Of a stretch of 64,000 nt of DNA, positions 17,986 to 25,850 are shown piece after piece (positions within the stretch are counted from its first letter, which is position 1; each line of letters starts with the position of its first letter). A program made the translations under genes and the position numbers. Source of the DNA: Oceanococcus sp041619555 (GTDB lineage: Bacteria > Pseudomonadota > Gammaproteobacteria > Nevskiales > Oceanococcaceae); contig JBFKDQ010000009.1 of the NCBI GenBank assembly GCA_041619555.1, forward strand, positions 1-64,000, given 5' to 3'. The notes under the pieces were generated by a model, which was not told the DNA's origin, made no database searches, and saw nothing but the letters and a program-made list of their open reading frames with translations.

Positions 17986-18788
17986 ACCGCTTCATTCCCC
18001 TTCTGTTGTCTCTCATCGGCGTGCTTTTCACGCCGGCCTGGGCCACCCCGCTCGATGGCCGGGCGATCATGCAAAAGGTCAAGGATCGCGACACCGGCAA
18101 CAATGCCGTGATGGACATGGAAATGATCCTGATCGATGCCAAAGGCAACCGGCGCCAGCGCCTGCTGCGCTCCTACCGGCGCGATGCCCCGGATCACCCG
18201 GAAGACTCGCAAAGCATCCTGTTCTTTCTCGAGCCCGCCAATGTCAAGGACACCGGTTTTCTGACCTATGACTACGATGCACCGGACCGGGATGACGACC
18301 AGTGGCTGTATCTGCCCGCCCTGAAGAAGGTCAAGCGCATCGCCGCCGCCGACAAGAGTGGCAGCTTCATGGGCTCGGATTTCAGCTACGCCGACATGAG
18401 CACGCCGAACCTGGACGACTACCGATACGAGGTGATGAAGGAAGTCGAAATTGATGGCCACAAAGCCTGGCAGATCAAATCGACCCCGTTGAACGAGGCG
18501 GAAATCGTGCGCACCGGCTACACCCAGGCCGTGGTGTTCGTCCGTCAGGATAATTTCGTCGTCATCCGCGCGGTGAACTGGGTGCGTCAGGGCAACAAGC
18601 TCAAGTACATGGAAATCAAATCCCTGGAACAGATCGATGGCATCTGGACCGGCACGGAAATGGTGATGAGCACCAAGGTCGGCAAGGTCACCGAACATGC
18701 CAGCATCCTGCGCATGCGGGATGTGAAGTATGGCCAGCCGCTGGATGACGAACTGTTCAGCCAGCGTCGCCTCAGCCACGGCCCCTGA
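17982..18788 (+). CDS. Outer membrane lipoprotein-sorting protein (LolA-like fold)
   Basis: The protein has 268 residues with a signal peptide (cleavage near AWA-T, residue 21). It belongs to the group annotated as outer-membrane lipoprotein-sorting proteins: a periplasmic half-barrel resembling LolA/LolB that carries acylated or hydrophobic cargo. Family features include the early MQKVKDRDTGNNAVMDMEM segment, DDQWLYLPALKKVKRI, and SGSFMGSDFSYAD. These genes habitually follow MMPL exporters. Here the ATGA overlap with the RND gene implies coupled translation and a shared substrate. It is distinct from the essential LolA, which usually lies elsewhere. Confidence 0.85.
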   Translation: MNRFIPLLLSLIGVLFTPAWATPLDGRAIMQKVKDRDTGNNAVMDMEMILIDAKGNRRQRLLRSYRRDAPDHPEDSQSILFFLEPANVKDTGFLTYDYDAPDRDDDQWLYLPALKKVKRIAAADKSGSFMGSDFSYADMSTPNLDDYRYEVMKEVEIDGHKAWQIKSTPLNEAEIVRTGYTQAVVFVRQDNFVVIRAVNWVRQGNKLKYMEIKSLEQIDGIWTGTEMVMSTKVGKVTEHASILRMRDVKYGQPLDDELFSQRRLSHGP

Positions 18789-18799
18789 GAACGCGCACC

Positions 18800-20317
18800 A
18801 TGGGTCGATCCGCCCGACTGCGCCTGATCCTGCCAGGCCTACTCCTGCTGTGCCAGGCCGCCAACGGCCAGGACATGGATGATGTGCTGGGCGGCTTCGA
18901 CGACCTGGATTCGGATCCCGTGATCCAGCTGGCCGAGGAGATCCCCGAACTCGAGTCGGCAAGCGACCGGACCTGGGACCTGGGCGGAAGTCTGGGTCTG
19001 GCCGCGAGCTACAATCACCGTTCGCACCGCTCGAGCACCGGCACGCGCTATGGCGGGCTCTCCCGTCTGCGCCTGCGCGGCGATCTGAAACTGCAGTGGC
19101 GCCCGCACGAGCACTGGCGCGGCCAGCTTGATGCCTATGCCACGCATGATCTGGTTTATGCACTGCGCGACGAGACCTATACCGATGAGGTCCTCGCTGC
19201 CTACGAGAACGAGTTGGAAGTGCAGGAAGCCAGCCTTCAGGGCCGCCTGGGGTCGCGCTGGGACCTCAAGCTCGGGCGCCAGGTCGCCGCCTGGGGCTTT
19301 GCCGATAGCCTGCGCGTGTTGGATGTGCTCAATCCGCTGGATCAGCGCACCCCCGGCCTTGCGGATATCGAGGATCTGCGTCTGCCCGTCGGCATGCTGC
19401 GGCTGGATCACTATGCCGGCCCCTGGCAATGGGCGCTGATGCTGATTCCGGAACAGCGTTTCAGCCGCAACCCAGCCTACGGCAGCGACTTCTACCTTCT
19501 GAATGACGAACAGGGCGAGGCCGTCCGCCTGCGCGAGGTTCGGCCGGAGAGCCTCAAGACGATCAATTACGCCCTGGCCCTGACCGGACGTTTTCCCGGC
19601 TGGGACCTGAGCCTGAACATGGCCCGCTACTGGCAGGACCTGCCCTATCTGGACGGCACCGAATTCGACGCGGATCAGCCCGGCGCCGATGAGGACGATT
19701 TCTATGCCGCCGCAGTGCTTCGCCATAGCCGCGTCAATCTGATCGGTTTCGGCCTGCAGGCCACTTCCGGCAGCTGGTTGTTCAAGCAGGAAGCCGCCCT
19801 GATCCAGGACCAGTGGTTCACCGCCAGTCGTGAAGCCAGCGGCGACCCTCTGCCGGGATTCACCGCCGCACTTGGCCTGCCGCGGCAGACCGGCGGCCAG
19901 GTGCCGGACGGGCTGAGCCAGCACCGGGTCTACCAAGCCTTGCTGGGCGTCGAATACTACGGCTTCGCGCAGACCAGCCTGAGTCTGGAACTGACGCAAC
20001 AGCAGATTGCCGATTTCAGCCCGGCCCTGGCGCGCTCCGGCTATCTGCGCCGCCGCAATGAAGCCGCGCTGCGGATCAGCCGAGACTTTTTCAATGCGCG
20101 CCTGCGCACCATGCTGATCGCGATCCGTGTCGATCGCGACGGCCATGTCCTGGGCGCTGGCGGCGGCGCCCTCACCCGCCTGGATGCACAATACGAGCTG
20201 GCAGACAACTGGGCACTCAGCGCCGGACTGCTCATCTTCAGCCGCGGCGAGGAAGCCGCGTTCCGCCAGTTCGCCCCGAATGACCGCAGTTTCATCGAGC
20301 TCAAGCGCGCATTCTAG
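18800..20317 (+). CDS. Predicted outer-membrane beta-barrel protein, DUF1302-like
   Basis: The 505-residue protein has a signal peptide (cleavage near residue 23, ANGQ), an acidic N-terminal stretch, and then alternating aromatic/polar strands typical of an outer-membrane barrel, ending in ...LKRAF with the C-terminal Phe expected for BAM insertion. The block LKLGRQVAAWGFAD followed by LNPLDQRTPG resembles DUF1302-type proteins. It starts 11 bases after the LolA-like gene, so all three genes form one operon. It may be the outer-membrane end of the RND route. Direct evidence for a channel is lacking, and assignment to DUF1302 itself is tentative. Confidence 0.7.
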   Translation: MGRSARLRLILPGLLLLCQAANGQDMDDVLGGFDDLDSDPVIQLAEEIPELESASDRTWDLGGSLGLAASYNHRSHRSSTGTRYGGLSRLRLRGDLKLQWRPHEHWRGQLDAYATHDLVYALRDETYTDEVLAAYENELEVQEASLQGRLGSRWDLKLGRQVAAWGFADSLRVLDVLNPLDQRTPGLADIEDLRLPVGMLRLDHYAGPWQWALMLIPEQRFSRNPAYGSDFYLLNDEQGEAVRLREVRPESLKTINYALALTGRFPGWDLSLNMARYWQDLPYLDGTEFDADQPGADEDDFYAAAVLRHSRVNLIGFGLQATSGSWLFKQEAALIQDQWFTASREASGDPLPGFTAALGLPRQTGGQVPDGLSQHRVYQALLGVEYYGFAQTSLSLELTQQQIADFSPALARSGYLRRRNEAALRISRDFFNARLRTMLIAIRVDRDGHVLGAGGGALTRLDAQYELADNWALSAGLLIFSRGEEAAFRQFAPNDRSFIELKRAF

Positions 20318-20441
20318 ATTGATGGCCATCGGCCGCTTGATGCAGATCAGGCCGACGAGGCGCACCATGCCTTAGGCTCAGACCGGCCTTAGGCGGGGCC
20401 ATGAACTTGTCGCCTGACTTGGTGCCACACGGAGAGAATGC
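20318..20441 (+). promoter_or_regulatory. Leader of ppsA with hairpin and twin 9-mer
   Basis: A hairpin at 20329-20355 pairs TCGGCC with GGCCGA, with an inner TGAT-gcag-ATCA stem and a three-base bulge. It could end the upstream operon, though no T run follows. Two copies of the odd palindrome GCCTTAGGC follow at 20369-20377 and 20386-20394, 17 bases apart start to start. A GGAGAG ribosome-binding site precedes the ATG at 20442. The paired 9-mers look like a regulatory protein site or RNA element, but no regulator is known to me for this motif. Confidence 0.4.
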
Positions 20442-22802
20442 ATGCCACCTATCGAGACTTCCCCTGAACTGGTCGTGTCCCTGCATCAGGTCGGCCTCGC
20501 GGACATCCCCCGCGTCGGCGGCAAGAACGCCTCGCTGGGAGAAATGATCCAGCAACTGACAAAAGCTGGCGTCCAGGTTCCCGGAGGCTTCGCCACCACC
20601 GCCCACGCCTATCGTGAATTTTTGCGCAGAAATGATCTGGCGCCGGCCATTGATGCCCTGATGGAGGGCCTGGATGCCGAAAACGCAGAGCAGCTCCAGA
20701 ATACCGGTGCGGCCTTGCGCAAGCTGCTACGCGAGGCGCCTATGCCAGATGTCCTGACCGATGCGATCCGCAGCGCCTATGCACAGCTGCCAGGTGAACC
20801 CAGCGTGGCCGTGCGCTCGTCCGCCACCGCGGAGGATCTGCCAGAAGCGTCTTTCGCCGGCCAGCAGGAAAGCTATCTGAACGTGTGTGGAGCGGACGCG
20901 GTGGTCCATGCCATTCGCGACGCCTATGCATCCCTGTTTACCGACCGCGCGATCGCTTATCGCCAGCGCCAGGGCTTCGATCATCATCAGGTCGCCTTGT
21001 CCGCCGGAGTGCAGCTCATGGTGCGCAGCGATTCGGGCAGCGCCGGCGTCGCCTTTACCATCGACACCGAATCCGGCTTCGATCAGCTCATCACCATCAC
21101 CGCCGCCTATGGCCTGGGTGAAACCGTGGTGCAGGGCCTGGTCAACCCGGACGAATACACCGTGTACAAACCGAATCTGGCCTCTGGCCTGCCGGCCATC
21201 GTCCATCGGGTGCGCGGCGACAAGCAGCAGCAGATGGTCTACCGCTCGGGCGGTGGCACCGTACTCAGCGCGGTGCCGGAAGCCGACCGGCTGCGCCATG
21301 CCTTAAGCGATGAGGAGATCGAAACCCTCGCCCGGCAATGCCTGTTGATCGAGCAGCACTATGGCCGGCCGATGGACATCGAGTGGGGCAAGGATGGCGA
21401 TGATGGGCAGATCTATATCCTCCAGGCGCGGCCGGAAACCGTGGTCAGTCGCAAATCGAATCTCGGCACCGAGCATTTTCATCTGCGCCAGCATGGCACC
21501 GAACTCACCCGTGGCCATGCCGTCGGTCGTCGCATCGCCAGCGGCCCCGCTTTTGTCGCCGCCGACATCGCCGCCGCCGCACAGATGCAGACCGGCGATG
21601 TGCTGGTGACGGACATCACCGACCCGGACTGGGGACCGCTGATGAAACGCGCATCCGCCATCGTCACGAACCGCGGCGGCCGCGCCTGCCATGCTGCCAT
21701 CGTGGCCCGCGAACTCGGACTGCCCGCGGTGGTAGGCTGTGAAGACGCCACCGCTGCCATCCGCCCGGGCCAGCCGGTCACCGTCAGTTGCGCCGAGGGC
21801 GACGAGGGCAAGGTCTATGACGGCATCGCCGAATTCGAGATCGAAGCCATCGACGCCGGCAGCCTGCCGCAGATCGGTGTCGACCTGATGCTCAACCTGG
21901 CCGACCCGGGACGGGCATTCGAACTGGCGCAGATGCCGGTGAAAGGCGTCGGCTTGGCGCGCATCGAATTCATCATCAACAACATGATTGGCATCCATCC
22001 GGCGGCCATCCTCGCCCTGGACACCCTGGACGCCCCGCTGCAACAGCAGATCCGCGAACGCTGCGCCGCCTATGCCAGCCCGAAGGAGTACTACATCACC
22101 CGCCTGGCCGAGGGTATTTCCACCATCGCGGCGGCCTTTGCTCCACGACCGGTGATCGTGCGCACCTCGGACTTCAAATCAAATGAATACAGCCATCTGC
22201 TCGGTGGCGAAGGCTTCGAACCCAGCGAAGAAAACCCGATGATCGGCTTTCGCGGCGCAGGTCGCTACATCGCCGAGAATTTTCGCGCCTGCTTCGGGCT
22301 GGAGTGCGCGGCGCTGCGGCGGGTACGCGAAACCATGGGCCTGCGCAATGTAGAAATTATGATCCCATTCCTGCGCACCCTGGATGAAGCTCGCGAGGTG
22401 GTGGACCTGCTGGCGAGCGAAGGCCTGCGCCGGGGCGAAGCCGGGCTGAAACTCATCATGATGTGCGAGGTGCCTTCCAATGCGATTCTCGCAGCTGAAT
22501 TCCTGGAGTATTTCGACGGCTTTTCGATCGGCTCCAACGACCTCACCCAGCTCACCCTGGGCATGGATCGGGATTCCGCCCTGCTCGCCCCACGCTTCGA
22601 TGAACGCGACCCCGCAGTCAAGGCACTGATGGCACAGGCCATTGCGGAATGTCGGGCCCAGGGCAAGTACATCGGCATCTGCGGTCAGGGTCCATCGGAC
22701 CACCCTGATCTGGCTCGCTGGTTGCTGCAACAGGGCATCGGCAGCCTGTCCCTTAACCCGGATAGCGTCATCGACACCTGGATTGCCCTCGGCAAGCTCT
22801 GA
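20442..22802 (+). CDS. ppsA: Phosphoenolpyruvate synthase
   Basis: This is a full-length PEP synthase of 786 residues. The N-terminal ATP-grasp domain begins with the GGKNASLGEM segment and includes RSSATAEDLPEASFAGQQES. The swivelling phosphohistidine domain contains GGRACHAAIVARELG with the phosphorylated His. The C-terminal TIM-barrel binds pyruvate and ends with GICGQGPSD, including the catalytic Cys. It makes PEP from pyruvate and ATP, the entry to gluconeogenesis. That fits a cell living on acids, aromatic compounds and amino acids as this window implies. A PEP synthase regulatory kinase/phosphatase gene (ppsR) is often adjacent but is absent here. Confidence 0.96.
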   Translation: MPPIETSPELVVSLHQVGLADIPRVGGKNASLGEMIQQLTKAGVQVPGGFATTAHAYREFLRRNDLAPAIDALMEGLDAENAEQLQNTGAALRKLLREAPMPDVLTDAIRSAYAQLPGEPSVAVRSSATAEDLPEASFAGQQESYLNVCGADAVVHAIRDAYASLFTDRAIAYRQRQGFDHHQVALSAGVQLMVRSDSGSAGVAFTIDTESGFDQLITITAAYGLGETVVQGLVNPDEYTVYKPNLASGLPAIVHRVRGDKQQQMVYRSGGGTVLSAVPEADRLRHALSDEEIETLARQCLLIEQHYGRPMDIEWGKDGDDGQIYILQARPETVVSRKSNLGTEHFHLRQHGTELTRGHAVGRRIASGPAFVAADIAAAAQMQTGDVLVTDITDPDWGPLMKRASAIVTNRGGRACHAAIVARELGLPAVVGCEDATAAIRPGQPVTVSCAEGDEGKVYDGIAEFEIEAIDAGSLPQIGVDLMLNLADPGRAFELAQMPVKGVGLARIEFIINNMIGIHPAAILALDTLDAPLQQQIRERCAAYASPKEYYITRLAEGISTIAAAFAPRPVIVRTSDFKSNEYSHLLGGEGFEPSEENPMIGFRGAGRYIAENFRACFGLECAALRRVRETMGLRNVEIMIPFLRTLDEAREVVDLLASEGLRRGEAGLKLIMMCEVPSNAILAAEFLEYFDGFSIGSNDLTQLTLGMDRDSALLAPRFDERDPAVKALMAQAIAECRAQGKYIGICGQGPSDHPDLARWLLQQGIGSLSLNPDSVIDTWIALGKL

Positions 22803-22847
22803 TTCCCCTGGCCTGGCCGCGGCTGCCAGTCGCGCCAGAGCCGGCGT

Positions 22848-23192
22848 TCAGAATCTCTCCAGGGCCTGTTCGACGAGTTGCTGACCAGAGGCGCACAGGC
22901 GCATCAGTTCCTCCGCACCAGCCACCGCGGTTTCACGTGCTTCCTGCAGGGCCGCCAATTCCGTCTTGGCCGCCACATCGGCGGCAGCATCCAGCCCAAG
23001 CGTGCGGGTGGTCGATTTAAGACTGTGCGCATGGGCGCTCAGGGCTCCGAGATCGCCGGCGGCCAACGCCACGGACAGCGCTTCGGCCTTGCTGCTCAAC
23101 TCCTCGGCGAACTTGCCCAGGATCAGGGGCATCATCTCCGGCCCGACATCCTGCGCCAGTCTTTGCAATGTCGTCTCATTGAGGGCTGTCAA
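22848..23192 (-). CDS. Histidine phosphotransfer (Hpt) domain protein
   Basis: This 114-residue, all-helical protein consists of a single Hpt domain. The phosphorylatable histidine lies in AHSLKST (about residue 56), followed by the usual second helix. Hpt proteins shuttle phosphate from a hybrid kinase receiver to the receiver of a terminal regulator. Here it is the last gene of a same-strand set that begins with a LuxO-like sigma-54 activator, an arrangement like LuxU/LuxO. Between the two lies a damaged hybrid kinase, so the phosphate donor may be encoded elsewhere. Confidence 0.88.
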   Translation of the reverse strand: MTALNETTLQRLAQDVGPEMMPLILGKFAEELSSKAEALSVALAAGDLGALSAHAHSLKSTTRTLGLDAAADVAAKTELAALQEARETAVAGAEELMRLCASGQQLVEQALERF

Positions 23193-23258
23193 TTTCTCGC
23201 TCCGATCGGTGAGTCCTGCGACGCCTCAAATTTTGCGCACGCGGACAGTTTGAAGAGT

Positions 23259-24038
23259 CTAGTGCAGGCAGTTCAGCAAATCCGGCTTGCGTACCGGTTT
23301 GGGTAGATAGGCATCCATGCCGGCTTCCATGAAGCGTTGCTCGTCACCCTGCATGGCATTGGCGGTCAGGGCAATAATCGGCAGATGCGGCAGCCGGCTA
23401 TCCTGACGGATCTTCCGGGCGGCGGTCAGGCCGTCCATGTCCTGCCTGTAGACATCCATCAGGATCAGGTCGTAGCTTCTTTCCGTCACCGCCTGCAGGG
23501 CCTCCCGACCATTCGCCATGTCATCCATATTGTATCCGGTGTTTTGCAGCATCGCCTGAATCACCCTCTGATTGCTAGGCGAATCTTCCGCCAGCAGGAC
23601 ACGGCCCACTGGCCCGCCGTCAGCCGCCGGAAGCGGAACCGGCAAGGACGACGCTCTGGCCTGCGTCGCCGCCCCGTGAACCAGAGGCAGGCTTAGCATG
23701 AACCTGAAACACGCCCCCTTGCCAGGCTGAGCTTCCGCTTCGATACGCCCCATCAAGGCGACCAGATGCCTGCAGATTGCCAGGCCCAGACCAGCCCCGG
23801 CAAACCGACGATTGGCATCGGCATCGAGCTGGGTAAAGCTGTCAAACGGCTTTGGTGCCTGTTCCGGGACAAAATCGAAGCGCTCCTCGGCTGGCGTATC
23901 CAGAAGCTGCAGCGCTTGCAGGCTCTGGCAGCGCTCAAACTCATCCGTCAGCGGCGGCGGGCGCTGCATCAGCGCGGTATGCTGAGCCAATTGCGAAACG
24001 GCCATTGAATTGACCACAACAAGATCGCTCGCAAGCAC
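23259..24038 (-). CDS. Internally deleted hybrid histidine kinase remnant with receiver domain
   Basis: The 259-residue product is a mosaic. Residues 33-55 (ERCQSLQALQLLDTPAEERFD) match the opening of GAF sensor domains. At residue 56 the sequence jumps to the G1-box region of a kinase ATPase domain (VPEQ...PFDSFTQ, GAGLGLAICRHLV, to about 117). The body of the GAF domain, the phosphorylated His region and the N box are missing, so it cannot act as a kinase. A receiver follows (144-259) with acidic E151/D152, phosphoacceptor Asp195 and Lys247, though the usual MP after the Asp is YR. The frame is intact, suggesting an in-frame deletion near 23873 or an assembly collapse. The receiver might still exchange phosphate with the Hpt protein. 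No ribosome-binding site is obvious; an ATG at 24005 is an alternative start. Confidence 0.7.
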   Translation of the reverse strand: MLASDLVVVNSMAVSQLAQHTALMQRPPPLTDEFERCQSLQALQLLDTPAEERFDFVPEQAPKPFDSFTQLDADANRRFAGAGLGLAICRHLVALMGRIEAEAQPGKGACFRFMLSLPLVHGAATQARASSLPVPLPAADGGPVGRVLLAEDSPSNQRVIQAMLQNTGYNMDDMANGREALQAVTERSYDLILMDVYRQDMDGLTAARKIRQDSRLPHLPIIALTANAMQGDEQRFMEAGMDAYLPKPVRKPDLLNCLH

Positions 24039-24087
24039 TGCCGCGCATGCCCACCGGCCTGTGCATGCGCGCGGCCTGATACCAGCA

Positions 24088-25518
24088 TCATGACGGGCCT
24101 CTGCCGTTTTCCCAGGCCTTGAGCTTGCGGTAGATGGTCGAGGCGCTCACCCGCAGATGGGCGGCAGCCAATGGGATATTGCCCGCGCAGACTTCGATGG
24201 CCTCCTCGATCGCATACTTCTCGGTGACCCACAGGGGCTGAATCGACACCGCCTGGGCGGAATGGTCTCGATGTCCCTGACTGCCGGCGCCCGCCGCCAC
24301 CGCATTCTTGGGCGCGCCCCCGGCAGCCACAGTCGGCAGCGGGTCGGGCAGCATGGCCTGCGTCACCTCACGACCGTTGTTCAGCAGCACGATGTTGTGC
24401 ACGGTGTTGTGCAACTGGCGTACATTGCCGGGCCATTCGTAACTCAGAAACAAACTTTCCACATCGGGCGCGAAAGACTGGAACTCCCGCCCTTCCTCCG
24501 CGCTGAGCTGGGCAAGAAAATGACGCGCGATCTGCAGCACGTCGCGCTCTCGCTCGCGCAGCGCCGGCATGCGGATCGGAATCACGTTGAGGCGGTAATA
24601 CAGGTCCTCGCGAAAACGGCCTTCCGCCACCAGTTGCAATGGATCACGGTTGGTCGCGCAGACAAAGCGCACATCCACCTTGCGGGTGGTGTTGCTGCCA
24701 ACGCGAACGAAGCTGCCGGTCTGGATGAAGCGCAACAACTTCACCTGCAGGTCCATGTCCATTTCCCCGATCTCGTCGAGAAACAGGGTGCCGCCATCGG
24801 CCTTCTCCGCAGCACCTGGACGGTCACTACTGGCGCCGCTGAACGCCCCTTTGACATGGCCAAAAATCTCGCTTTCAAACAGATCGCGTGGGATCGCGCC
24901 ACAGTTGATCGCGACAAATTCGCCGCTGCTGCGATCACTGCGATCATGGATCGCCTCGGCGCACAGTTCCTTGCCGGTGCCGGACTCACCGGTGATGAAC
25001 ACCGAGGCGCGGCTGCTGGCCGCGCTGTCGATGATCCGGTAGACCACCTGCATCGGCAGCGAACGACCGACAAAACCGGCATAACCATCACGCTCGATCT
25101 GTTCCCGGATCAGGCGGACTTCCTCGCTCAATCGCAGGCGATCGAGCACATTGTCCACCGTCACCCCAAGGCGCTCGCAGGTGAAAGGCTTTTCCAGGAA
25201 ATCTACGGCCCCCAGACGCATCGCTTCCACAGCCGATTCAACCGAGCCATGCGCGGTGATCACGACACGCGGGAACTGGGCGCCGGCGGCCTGCAACTGC
25301 TCAAGAATTTCATGCCCGTGCATATCCGGCAGTTGCAGATCAAGCAGCAGAAGATCGGGGGCCTGTTCGGCGATGGCCTGCAGACCCTCGCCGCCCAGGG
25401 CATACCATTGCGCGTCGAAATCCAGCTTGCGCAGATATTCCTTGTACAGGGTGCCGAGCGGCGTGCTGTCCTCGATCACGATGGCACGCAGGCGACGGCC
25501 GGCAATGGACTTCGACAT
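24088..25518 (-). CDS. Sigma-54-dependent response regulator, LuxO/NtrC-like
   Basis: From the ATG at 25518 the product is 476 residues. A receiver domain comes first (LLLDLQLPDMHG with the phosphoacceptor Asp; Thr in VITAHGS; Lys in FLEKPF). Next is an AAA+ domain with Walker A GESGTGKE, the sigma-54 loop GAFSGA (Ser in place of the usual Thr of GAFTGA), GGTLFLDEIGEM as Walker B, and the R-finger region. A Fis-type helix-turn-helix (AAAHLRVSASTIYRKL) ends it. It activates sigma-54 promoters when phosphorylated. With the neighbouring Hpt gene it resembles LuxO/LuxU. Possible targets are the SDR-aldehyde dehydrogenase genes just upstream on the same strand. An in-frame extension to 25623 exists but looks non-coding. 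Confidence 0.85.
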   Translation of the reverse strand: MSKSIAGRRLRAIVIEDSTPLGTLYKEYLRKLDFDAQWYALGGEGLQAIAEQAPDLLLLDLQLPDMHGHEILEQLQAAGAQFPRVVITAHGSVESAVEAMRLGAVDFLEKPFTCERLGVTVDNVLDRLRLSEEVRLIREQIERDGYAGFVGRSLPMQVVYRIIDSAASSRASVFITGESGTGKELCAEAIHDRSDRSSGEFVAINCGAIPRDLFESEIFGHVKGAFSGASSDRPGAAEKADGGTLFLDEIGEMDMDLQVKLLRFIQTGSFVRVGSNTTRKVDVRFVCATNRDPLQLVAEGRFREDLYYRLNVIPIRMPALRERERDVLQIARHFLAQLSAEEGREFQSFAPDVESLFLSYEWPGNVRQLHNTVHNIVLLNNGREVTQAMLPDPLPTVAAGGAPKNAVAAGAGSQGHRDHSAQAVSIQPLWVTEKYAIEEAIEVCAGNIPLAAAHLRVSASTIYRKLKAWENGRGPS

Positions 25519-25850
25519 GCGCTCAGACCCCGTCATGCGGTAGCGCACCGCGGTGGGGCCGGACGGCGCGAGAAAAACCGGCTTGGGCGTGCTGCCGGGG
25601 CGGGCGAGCAACAGGACGGACATACGACAGACTCACAGGTGTTCTTCGGCGCCTGGAGCAAAGCCCGTGCCAGTCCTGAGAGGCAAGATAAAAAACCGGA
25701 AAACGAACGCATTCCTGCGGCATGGGCACAATTCCAGAGATACAAAGCCGTAGCATTCGCAGAACTCATCGCAAATTGCAAACCAATGTGCGACGAGCAG
25801 GGCCCGCCCACGCCAGTTCAGGCCGACCCGAACTGGCGCCTGAACGGCTT
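25519..25850. other. Intergenic spacer upstream of LuxO-like regulator
   Basis: These 332 bases contain no convincing gene. The 25685-25790 part is richer in A+T. On the minus strand the bases at 25770-25786 read TTGGTTTGCAATTTGCG, with GG and GC ten bases apart as in -24/-12 sigma-54 promoters, but the CAC after GG is absent. It is therefore a weak candidate for autoregulation of the activator. Confidence 0.3.
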
